From Pseudomonadota bacterium (GTDB taxonomy: Bacteria > Myxococcota > Polyangia > Polyangiales > Polyangiaceae), in NCBI GenBank assembly GCA_023419055.1, contig JAEZYO010000540.1, positions 1-5,374 of the forward strand: a stretch of DNA of 5,374 nt. Direction: 5' to 3'. This document shows, piece by piece, positions 1 through 4,350 of this stretch (position 1 is the stretch's first letter; each line of letters opens with the position of its first letter). The notes under the pieces are model-generated. The model searched no databases. It was not told where the DNA came from and saw nothing but the letters and a program-made list of their open reading frames with translations. The position numbers were made by a program, and so were the translations under genes.

Positions 1-2
1 CC

Positions 3-407
3 TCCGCGAGCGCCAGCAGCCCAACGGCAAACCCCATCAACGGGCACGAGGTCCTCTACACTTACAAGGACGACCTGCAATACGCGTGCATCTTCCCCCT
101 GAACGAGCCGCGCGACTGTTCGAATCCCGCGCTCCTTTCCTGCCCTTGCTCGGATACCCAGGTCACAGATAACTCCCCCATTTGCCAGCCGCCCGGGGGC
201 GGCGCCGCGGGGACCATGCAGTACTACGCCAAGGTCTACCCCTCCCCGCGCCATCTCGATCTCCTGAAGCGCCTCGGCGACAACGCGGTCGTCGCCTCTG
301 CCTGTCCGAAGGTCGTGGACGGTGACAAGAGCGACCCGAGCTACGGATACAACCCGGTCGTCCGCGCCTTGGTCGATCAAACCCGGGTGCTCTTGGGAGG
401 CAACTGA
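3..407 (+). CDS. C-terminal end of a secreted, cysteine-containing protein (possible von Willebrand A-type lipoprotein), 5'-truncated by the window
   Basis: The frame is open from the left edge to the TGA at 405-407, giving 134 visible residues; the start lies outside the window. The ATG at 216 is internal, because recognisable protein continues upstream of it in the same frame. Six cysteines are visible, in contexts YACIF, RDCSN, SCPCS, PICQ and SACP, which suggests an exported, disulfide-bonded protein. The last 60 residues contain YPSPRHLDLLKRLGDN, then ASACPKVVD, then YGYNPVVRALVDQ. From memory this pattern matches the C-terminal end of large myxobacterial secreted proteins with a von Willebrand A domain, but the vWA core and its metal site would be upstream of the window, so the family is inferred. 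The gene converges on the oxidoreductase with 7 nt between stop codons, and a perfect 7-bp hairpin spans its stop. Existence of the coding region is well supported; function is not. Confidence 0.72.
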   Translation, partial: SASASSPTANPINGHEVLYTYKDDLQYACIFPLNEPRDCSNPALLSCPCSDTQVTDNSPICQPPGGGAAGTMQYYAKVYPSPRHLDLLKRLGDNAVVASACPKVVDGDKSDPSYGYNPVVRALVDQTRVLLGGN

Positions 408-414
408 GCCTCCC
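395..414. terminator. Stop-codon-spanning hairpin between convergent genes
   Basis: The arms GGGAGGC (395-401) and GCCTCCC (408-414) are perfect complements around a 6-nt loop, AACTGA, which contains the TGA stop of the left gene. The hairpin fills the whole 7-nt gap before the stop codon of the oxidoreductase on the other strand. Neither side has a T-tract, so a classical intrinsic terminator is not shown. Its position suggests a bidirectional, U-less terminator or an RNA 3'-end stabiliser. Confidence 0.5.
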
Positions 415-1479
415 TCACGGCTCGGGGATCGGCGTTCCGGCGCTCGCGCTGCTCTCGTAACAAGCCTCCACGAGCGCCATGGTGCGGATCGCGTCGTCCA
501 CGCGCGTGAAGAGCACCTGGTCCTCGCCCGCGACGTAGCGCTGAAGGTTCGACATGGTGCCCGCGAACGCGTCGGGAAACCACGAGCCTTCGATCGGGAT
601 CGCCTTCCAATCTCCATTCCGCTCACAGAGCTCGAGCGTGTCGGGGCGACCGCGGGGGTAGCCCAGGTTCACGCCCATGCTCGCGACGAGCGCACCCCGA
701 GTGCCCTCCACCTTGAGCTCGCTCATGGCGTGACGTTCGCCGTAAGGATGCGAGTGAAAGACGCTGAGACAGACGCGTCGCTCGGCGCCGTAGTCGAGGA
801 TGGTCGCGCTGCGCACGTCTCCGTAGTCGGGAAGCGAGGGGTGCCGCGCCACCCGGCAGTACACGCTCGTAGGGTCTCCCAGCAGCGAGCGAATCACATC
901 GAGGTAGTGGATGGAGTGATAGAGCACCTCGTGGCGAGGCAGGCCCTCCAAGAACGGCCAGAGCTGCCAAGGCGTGTAGGTGTTCACCCTCACCTCCACG
1001 TCGACCACGTCGCCGATGAGCCCGCGCGCGAGCGCGTCGCGCACGGCGAGCATGTTCGGACTGAACCTGAGCTGGAAGTTGACGGCCGCCGTGAGCCGCT
1101 TCTCGCGACAAGTCGAGACGATCGCTCGAGCCTCCGTCAGCGTTTCACCGAGCGGCTTCTGGATCAGCACCACGGCCTCGTCGGGTAAAGCGCGCAGCAC
1201 TTCCAGAGTGGCGCGCGCCGGCACTGCGAGGTCGAAGATCGCGTCGGCCCGCGCCGCCTCCGCCAGGCTCGAAAATGCTCTAGAACTCGTGAGCTCCGCC
1301 ACGCTGGCGCTCGCTCGGCGGTCGAGATCGAAGCAACCAGCGACCGGGATCCCTGCGCTCCGATACGCCGGAACGTGCGCGTTTCGGACGATGCCGCCCG
1401 CGCCCAAGAACACTACGGCGCGCGGTGACGAGGGTCGCGGCCAGAGCTTTTCGAGCGCGGGCGAAGCGGGCATCGCCAC
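415..1479 (-). CDS. Gfo/Idh/MocA-family NAD(P)-dependent oxidoreductase
   Basis: This 354-residue protein has the usual length and two-domain plan of sugar and polyol dehydrogenases of the Gfo/Idh/MocA family. The N-terminal Rossmann fold begins with AVVFLGAGGIVRNAH (nucleotide-binding glycines at 26-29), followed by an acidic CFDLD at 49-53 that favours NAD(H). The motif normally reading EKP is QKP at 107-109, keeping the lysine (K108) but not the glutamate. NFQLRFSP (134-141) and HSIHYLD (188-194) match the family's substrate-site segments, with H191 and D194 in the usual catalytic positions. Two starts are possible: GTG at 1479, preceded by GGTGAT with 6-nt spacing, or ATG at 1473, preceded by AAGG with 5-nt spacing. 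I report the longer one. The gene is divergent from the dehydrogenase, and their intergenic gap is only 40 nt. The substrate is unknown; the neighbours suggest a sugar, sugar acid or deoxy sugar. The family call is secure. Confidence 0.93.
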   Translation of the reverse strand: MAMPASPALEKLWPRPSSPRAVVFLGAGGIVRNAHVPAYRSAGIPVAGCFDLDRRASASVAELTSSRAFSSLAEAARADAIFDLAVPARATLEVLRALPDEAVVLIQKPLGETLTEARAIVSTCREKRLTAAVNFQLRFSPNMLAVRDALARGLIGDVVDVEVRVNTYTPWQLWPFLEGLPRHEVLYHSIHYLDVIRSLLGDPTSVYCRVARHPSLPDYGDVRSATILDYGAERRVCLSVFHSHPYGERHAMSELKVEGTRGALVASMGVNLGYPRGRPDTLELCERNGDWKAIPIEGSWFPDAFAGTMSNLQRYVAGEDQVLFTRVDDAIRTMALVEACYESSASAGTPIPEP

Positions 1480-1519
1480 CTTGATATCACCGAAGCAGAG
1501 TCACTAAGGTACGCCGACC

Positions 1520-2290
1520 ATGTTCGACCTGAAGGGAAAAGTAGCCGTGGTGACCGGCGCGGCGAGTGGTATCGGTCACAGCATCGCGGAGCTCTTCGCC
1601 GAGCGCGGAGCGAAGCTCGCGGTCCTCGATCGAGACGAGGCGGGACTCTCGAAGCTCGTCGAGGGCCTGGTCGAGCGCGGGTTCGGCGCTGCTGCCGTAA
1701 GCTGCGACGTGGCGTCGCTCGACGACGTCGGCCGCGCCTTCGAGCGCGTGAAGGCGACCTTCGGCCGCGTCGACATCCTGGTCAACAGCGCGGGAGTCGC
1801 GCACGTCGGGAACCTACTCGGCACCGACGAGGCGACGCTCGACCGGCTCTACGCTGTGAACGTGAAGGGCGTCTACGCCTGCTCGCGCTACGCGGTCCAG
1901 AGCATGCTCGAAAGCGGCGGCGGAGTGATCTTGAATTTGGCGTCCATCGCGTCCCTGATCGGCCTCGAGGATCGCTTCGCGTACTCCATGACCAAGGGAG
2001 CGGTGCTTTCCATGACCCGCTCGATCGCGGTCGATTACGTGCACCAGAACATCCGCTGCAACTGCATCTGTCCGGCCCGCATTCACACCCCCTTCGTCGA
2101 CGGCTTCCTCGCCAAGAACTACCCGGGTCGCGAGCACGAGAAATTCGAGGAGCTCAGCCGCTACCAACCGATCGGCCGCATGGGCAAACCCGAGGAGGTC
2201 GCCGCGCTCGCCCTCTATCTCTGCTCGGATGAATCCGCCTTCGTGACCGGCGCTGCGTTCCCGCTCGACGGCGGAGTCACCGCCCAGTGA
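1520..2290 (+). CDS. Short-chain dehydrogenase/reductase, possibly 2-keto-3-deoxy-L-fuconate dehydrogenase-like
   Basis: This is a complete 256-residue classical SDR. It has the cofactor motif TGAASGIG (12-19), D37 at the end of the second strand (NAD preference), CDV at 62-64, and NSAG (89-92) in place of the usual NNAG. The catalytic set N114, S142, Y155 and K159 (YSMTK) is intact. The usual PG after the sixth strand is CPARIHTP at 184-191, and the protein ends FPLDGGVTAQ. The stretch from ICPARIHTPF to SRYQPIGRMGKPEEVA resembles, from memory, SDRs found in L-fucose/L-rhamnose acid catabolic clusters, which oxidise 2-keto-3-deoxy-L-fuconate. That substrate is an inference, supported by the adjacent lactonase-type amidohydrolase. 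The start ATG is preceded by AAGG at 1506-1509 (10-nt spacing), a modest ribosome binding site. The last 14 nt overlap the 3' end of the convergent amidohydrolase gene. Family call certain; substrate tentative. Confidence 0.95.
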   Translation: MFDLKGKVAVVTGAASGIGHSIAELFAERGAKLAVLDRDEAGLSKLVEGLVERGFGAAAVSCDVASLDDVGRAFERVKATFGRVDILVNSAGVAHVGNLLGTDEATLDRLYAVNVKGVYACSRYAVQSMLESGGGVILNLASIASLIGLEDRFAYSMTKGAVLSMTRSIAVDYVHQNIRCNCICPARIHTPFVDGFLAKNYPGREHEKFEELSRYQPIGRMGKPEEVAALALYLCSDESAFVTGAAFPLDGGVTAQ

Positions 2291-2293
2291 GCG
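2262..2293. terminator. Two-part hairpin covering both stop codons of a convergent gene overlap
   Basis: The outer arms CGCTC (2262-2266) and GAGCG (2289-2293) enclose inner arms GGCGG (2270-2274) and CCGCC (2280-2284), with a 3x4 internal loop and a 5-nt AGTCA apical loop. The amidohydrolase stop (2277-2279) falls in the apical loop and the dehydrogenase stop (2288-2290) in the outer right arm. There is no T-tract on either side. In this GC-rich background such a structure could arise by chance, so a terminator role is tentative. Confidence 0.35.
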
Positions 2294-3116
2294 CTCCTTC
2301 GAGGCCGTACCAACGAGCGGCGTTGCCGCCGAGAACCGCGGCGCGCTCGCCGGCGCTCAGGCGCTCCACGAAGCCTCGAACGATCGAAGCAACGCTCGAA
2401 TAGCTGGCCGCCAAGAGACAAACCGGCCAGTCAGAGCCGAACAGCAGACGCTCTGGGCCGAATGCGTCGAGAGCGATTTCCAAGTACGGCAGCAGATCCT
2501 CGCGAGAGAAAGCGCGCCAGTCCGCTTCCGTCACGAGGCCGGAGAGCTTGCAGGAAACATTCGGAAAGCGAGCGAGCCGGCGCAGCGCGCTCGCCCACGG
2601 CTCGATTTGTCGGTCTCGGATGAAAGGTTTCGCCACGTGGTCGAGGACGAAGCGCTGATTCGGCAGTCGAGCGACGAGCGCCTCGGCGTTCGCGAGGTGA
2701 CGTGGAAAGATCAAGAGATCGTAGACGAGCCCGCGCTCCTCTAACGCGGTAAGGCCGCGCACGAAGCTTTCACGCAACATGAAAGCGTCGTCCGCTTCGG
2801 CTTGCAGGATGTGACGGATGCCGACGAGCTCACCGTCGAAGCGCGCGAGATCGTCGCGCACGCTCGGTGAGCACAGGTCTACCCAGCCGACGACACCGAG
2901 GATCCCCGGAGAGTTCCGGCGGAGCTCGATCAACCACTCCGTCTCCGCAAGAGTTTGGCGAGCCTGCACGGCGATACCACCGAGCACACCGTTCGCGTGA
3001 AACTCCTCAAGCAGATGACTGGGGAGGTAGTCACGCCGTAACGCGCCCATCCCTTCATTGATCCAGCCGTACTCTCCGGCGTCGTAACGCCACAGGTGAA
3101 AGTGAGCGTCGATCAT
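2277..3116 (-). CDS. COG3618-type TIM-barrel amidohydrolase, probable sugar-acid lactonase (L-fuconolactonase-like)
   Basis: From the ATG at 3116 the protein is 279 residues, the normal size for this family. It opens MIDAHFHLW, whose HxH (H5, H7) is the first metal-binding pair. Further landmarks are GWVDL (77-81), VGIRH (98-102), VLDHVAKP (158-164), KLSG (190-193), FGSDWP (226-231) with the catalytic or metal-binding D229, and NAARWYGL at 265-272. This order is that of predicted metal-dependent lactonases such as L-fuconolactonase and 2-pyrone-4,6-dicarboxylate hydrolase relatives. Hydrolysis of a sugar lactone in the cytoplasm is the likely role. The frame stays open upstream to a GTG at 3299, but that extension is Arg-rich, unlike the family, and full of inverted repeats, so I exclude it. 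An ATG at 3140 (MDSSAGPF before the MIDAH) is a possible alternative start; neither start has a strong ribosome binding site. The gene ends inside the convergent dehydrogenase gene, overlapping it by 14 nt. Confidence 0.9.
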   Translation of the reverse strand: MIDAHFHLWRYDAGEYGWINEGMGALRRDYLPSHLLEEFHANGVLGGIAVQARQTLAETEWLIELRRNSPGILGVVGWVDLCSPSVRDDLARFDGELVGIRHILQAEADDAFMLRESFVRGLTALEERGLVYDLLIFPRHLANAEALVARLPNQRFVLDHVAKPFIRDRQIEPWASALRRLARFPNVSCKLSGLVTEADWRAFSREDLLPYLEIALDAFGPERLLFGSDWPVCLLAASYSSVASIVRGFVERLSAGERAAVLGGNAARWYGLEGALTGR

Positions 3117-3211
3117 GAAGGGGCCCGCGCTCGAGTCCATCGTTGCTCGAATCATCATCGCGGAGCCGGGTGCATCGTGCACGACGCGCGGCGAAGATTC
3201 TTCTTCGGGCA

Positions 3212-3232
3212 CACGAGCGCGCCCCGCTCGTG
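3212..3232. repeat. Perfect 8-bp inverted repeat (hairpin) in the lactonase leader
   Basis: CACGAGCG (3212-3219) is perfectly complementary to CGCTCGTG (3225-3232) across a 5-nt loop. About 15 nt to its left lies a smaller pair, CGAAGA (3192-3197) and TCTTCG (3202-3207) with a 4-nt loop. Both lie upstream of the lactonase start and would be in its 5' untranslated RNA if transcription begins in the AT-rich part near 3310-3330. They could act as RNA structures or protein sites; no known riboswitch or leader family is recognised. Confidence 0.55.
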
Positions 3233-3274
3233 CGGTCCGTCGATGGAACCGCAGCGCCGCTTGATGACGGGAAC

Positions 3275-3292
3275 TGACGCCCGAGGGCGTCA
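3275..3292. promoter_or_regulatory. 18-bp palindrome, candidate operator
   Basis: TGACGCCC (3275-3282) and GGGCGTCA (3285-3292) are exact inverted copies around a 2-nt GA centre. A symmetrical site of this size fits a dimeric DNA-binding protein. It lies in the divergent region between the lactonase and the receiver-XRE regulator, on the lactonase side of the AT-rich promoter zone, so it could control either. The binding protein is unknown; the adjacent regulator is one candidate. Confidence 0.45.
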
Positions 3293-3356
3293 CGACCACT
3301 CGGATGCCCCTAAATAGTTCGATATTTCGCGGGGATCCGAAGCAAGCAAAAATCTA

Positions 3357-3385
3357 GTGCCATAGAAAACGTTCCGCATTATAGT
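3357..3385 (+). promoter_or_regulatory. Probable housekeeping-type promoter of the response regulator gene
   Basis: A -10 element TATAGT (3380-3385, 5 of 6 to consensus) is preceded at 17-nt spacing by GTGCCA (3357-3362, 4 of 6 to TTGACA). The segment sits in the only AT-rich stretch of the window. It predicts a start near 3392 and a leader of about 40 nt before the TTG start at 3433. Confidence 0.55.
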
Positions 3386-3422
3386 GTCACTGGAAGACGC
3401 GCGAAGCATCAACAGCGCGAAC

Positions 3423-3427
3423 GGAGG
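3423..3427 (+). promoter_or_regulatory. Strong ribosome binding site that fixes a TTG start
   Basis: GGAGG lies 5 nt upstream of the TTG at 3433. An in-frame TAG at 3382-3384 closes the frame upstream, and no ATG or GTG precedes TTG in that interval. This makes TTG the best start for the receiver-XRE protein. Confidence 0.8.
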
Positions 3428-3432
3428 CACCC

Positions 3433-4041
3433 TTGCCGATTGAAGTACCGAGCGTGCGGATACTCATCGTCGACGACGACAAAGCGATCTGCGACTACAT
3501 GCAGACGCTCCTCGAAAAAGACGGATTCATCGTCAAAGCGTTGAGCGACCCGACGCTTGTCGAGGACGAAGTGCGCCAGGGGGACTACCACGTCCTCATC
3601 CTCGACCTGATGATGCCGAAGCTCGACGGCATCGAGGTGTTGAAGCGCGTGCGCGCGATCGACACCGACGTGGCGGTGATCATCTTCACCGCGCACCCGA
3701 ACCTCGATACGGCGATCGCTTCGATGAAGCTCGACGCGGTCGACTACATCAAGAAGCCGTTCAACGTGGACGAGTTCCGCGAGGTCCTCTCGCGGGTGAT
3801 GAAGAAGAAGGGTCTGGCTCGCACCCCGGAGGAGCAGCTTCACAAGATCATCGGCGACACGATCCGCACGATGCGCAAAGAGAAGGAGCTGACGCTCAAG
3901 CAGATGAGCCGCCGCACCGGCCTCAGCATCTCGCTGCTTTCACAGATCGAGCGCGCGGAATCGAGCCCGTCGATCTCGAGCCTCTACAAGATCGCGGTCG
4001 CCCTCGACTCGAAGATCCAGGATCTGTTCGGCAACAACTGA
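3433..4041 (+). CDS. Orphan response regulator: receiver domain fused to an XRE/Cro-CI helix-turn-helix
   Basis: This 202-residue cytoplasmic regulator has two domains. Residues 8-122 form a complete CheY-like receiver: acidic pocket D14-D16, phospho-acceptor D58 in LILDLMMP, T86 in FTAHP, and K108 in DYIKKPF. All activation residues are therefore present, so phosphorylation is expected. After a short basic linker (about 123-135), residues 136-198 form an XRE-type helix-turn-helix (IRTMRKEKELTLKQMSRR, then TGLSISLLSQIERAESSPS and SSLYKIAVALD). This resembles the DNA-binding half of XRE-cupin regulators, here with the cupin replaced by an N-terminal receiver. Most response regulators carry OmpR, NarL or NtrC output domains, so this pairing is less common, although I recall it in deltaproteobacteria. 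The start is TTG with GGAGG 5 nt upstream, and a promoter is visible further up. No histidine kinase gene is in the window, so its partner is unknown. A long hairpin follows 19 nt after the stop. Confidence 0.94.
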   Translation: MPIEVPSVRILIVDDDKAICDYMQTLLEKDGFIVKALSDPTLVEDEVRQGDYHVLILDLMMPKLDGIEVLKRVRAIDTDVAVIIFTAHPNLDTAIASMKLDAVDYIKKPFNVDEFREVLSRVMKKKGLARTPEEQLHKIIGDTIRTMRKEKELTLKQMSRRTGLSISLLSQIERAESSPSISSLYKIAVALDSKIQDLFGNN

Positions 4042-4060
4042 GTCGCCGAGCCGAGTGCAT

Positions 4061-4097
4061 GGGAAAGGCCTTCGACGCCGCGTCGAAGGTCTTCCCC
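4061..4097. terminator. Long GC-rich hairpin downstream of the regulator gene
   Basis: The left arm 4061-4077 pairs with the right arm 4081-4097 around a 3-nt CCG loop. Sixteen of 17 positions pair, one of them G-T, and the only mismatch is A4064 against C4094. The core CCTTCGACG/CGTCGAAGG is perfect. It begins 19 nt after the regulator stop, in the 152-nt gap before the 3' end of the opposing tRNA gene. No T-tract follows on either strand. This is the strongest inverted repeat in the window and very likely an RNA 3'-end structure or bidirectional terminator. Confidence 0.7.
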
Positions 4098-4146
4098 GTC
4101 GCCCGGCCCCAGCGCTCCGTTGTCTTCCCTGGCTCGCCGCCTGACG

Positions 4147-4170
4147 GCTCGCGTCGCACCGCGTGCGAGC
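4147..4170. terminator. Hairpin just past the tRNA 3' end
   Basis: Two overlapping foldings are possible. One is TCGCAC (4154-4159) with GTGCGA (4163-4168) around a 3-nt loop. The other is GCTCGC (4147-4152) with GCGAGC (4165-4170) around a 12-nt loop. Read on the minus strand it starts about 24 nt after the tRNA CCA end, so it could terminate the tRNA transcript. No T-tract follows. Confidence 0.4.
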
Positions 4171-4193
4171 GAACCGTGCAGGGAGCTGATTGT

Positions 4194-4270
4194 TGGTGCC
4201 GAAGCCCAGACTTGAACTGGGGACACCACGCTTATGAAGCGCGTGCTCTAACCAACTGAGCTACTTCGGC
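4194..4270 (-). tRNA. tRNA with CAU anticodon, probably elongator tRNA-Met
   Basis: The minus strand folds into a complete 77-nt cloverleaf including an encoded CCA (4194-4196). The acceptor stem is GCCGAAG/CTTCGGC with discriminator A. The D arm is GCTC-AGTTGGTTA-GAGC. The anticodon arm CGCGC/GCGTG has loop TTCATAA, so the anticodon is CAT. There is a 5-nt variable loop, and the T arm is CCCAG-TTCAAGT-CTGGG. A G1:C72 pair rules out the initiator tRNA-fMet, which lacks pairing there. A CAT anticodon is also carried by tRNA-Ile2, whose C34 is modified to lysidine. The sequence alone does not separate the two clearly: A5:T68 is Met-like, while the T loop TTCAAGT matches Escherichia coli tRNA-Ile2. 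The gene lies downstream of and in the same direction as the TonB-like gene but has its own promoter. Confidence 0.95.
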
Positions 4271-4284
4271 GTTTGGGGCCCGGG

Positions 4285-4314
4285 AATATGGGCGGCCGCC
4301 TCGGGTCCTGTCAA
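4285..4314 (-). promoter_or_regulatory. Promoter of the tRNA gene
   Basis: On the minus strand a perfect TTGACA -35 box occupies 4314-4309. At 18-nt spacing follows CATATT (4290-4285, 4 of 6 to TATAAT). The predicted start is about 7-8 nt before the tRNA 5' end. The segment after the -10 is CGGGCCCC, a GC-rich discriminator typical of stable-RNA promoters under growth-rate (stringent) control. Confidence 0.75.
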
Positions 4315-4350
4315 GCCACGAGAGCACGAGCGGGGTGGTTTTTACCGGCT

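Larger units (their letters stand above)
3117..3432. other. 316-nt divergent intergenic region with regulatory-looking repeats
   Basis: This stretch separates the lactonase gene (leftward) from the receiver-XRE regulator gene (rightward). I find no convincing gene in it; the reading frames that cross it are Arg/His-rich and match nothing I recognise. The half near the regulator (about 3310-3385) is markedly AT-richer than the rest of the window, as expected for promoters. The half near the lactonase is GC-rich and holds three perfect inverted repeats (3192-3207, 3212-3232, 3275-3292). A small AT palindrome, AAATA-N6-TATTT, lies at 3312-3327. Confidence 0.7.

Noticed and set aside
216..407. 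A separate 63-residue protein starting at ATG 216
   Set aside because: The same frame is open to the left edge with cysteine-rich, protein-like sequence, so the ATG is an internal methionine of a larger gene.
322..1188. A 288-codon plus-strand reading frame opposite the oxidoreductase
   Set aside because: It is Arg/His/Val-rich, matches no family, and is the antisense shadow of a clearly real gene in GC-rich DNA.
3117..3299. 61-residue N-terminal extension of the lactonase to a GTG at 3299
   Set aside because: The family starts at the MIDAHFH-type sequence. The extension is Arg-rich, has no family match, and coincides with inverted repeats and an operator-like palindrome.
4059..4259. Small plus-strand reading frame across the hairpin and tRNA
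   Set aside because: It runs through the 17-bp stem-loop and antisense through the tRNA gene; no ribosome binding site or family match.
4316..4343. Plus-strand CCAC/GTGG stem followed by five Ts, resembling an intrinsic terminator
   Set aside because: The stem is only 4 bp with a 15-nt loop, and no plus-strand gene ends there; the adjacent genes run on the minus strand.
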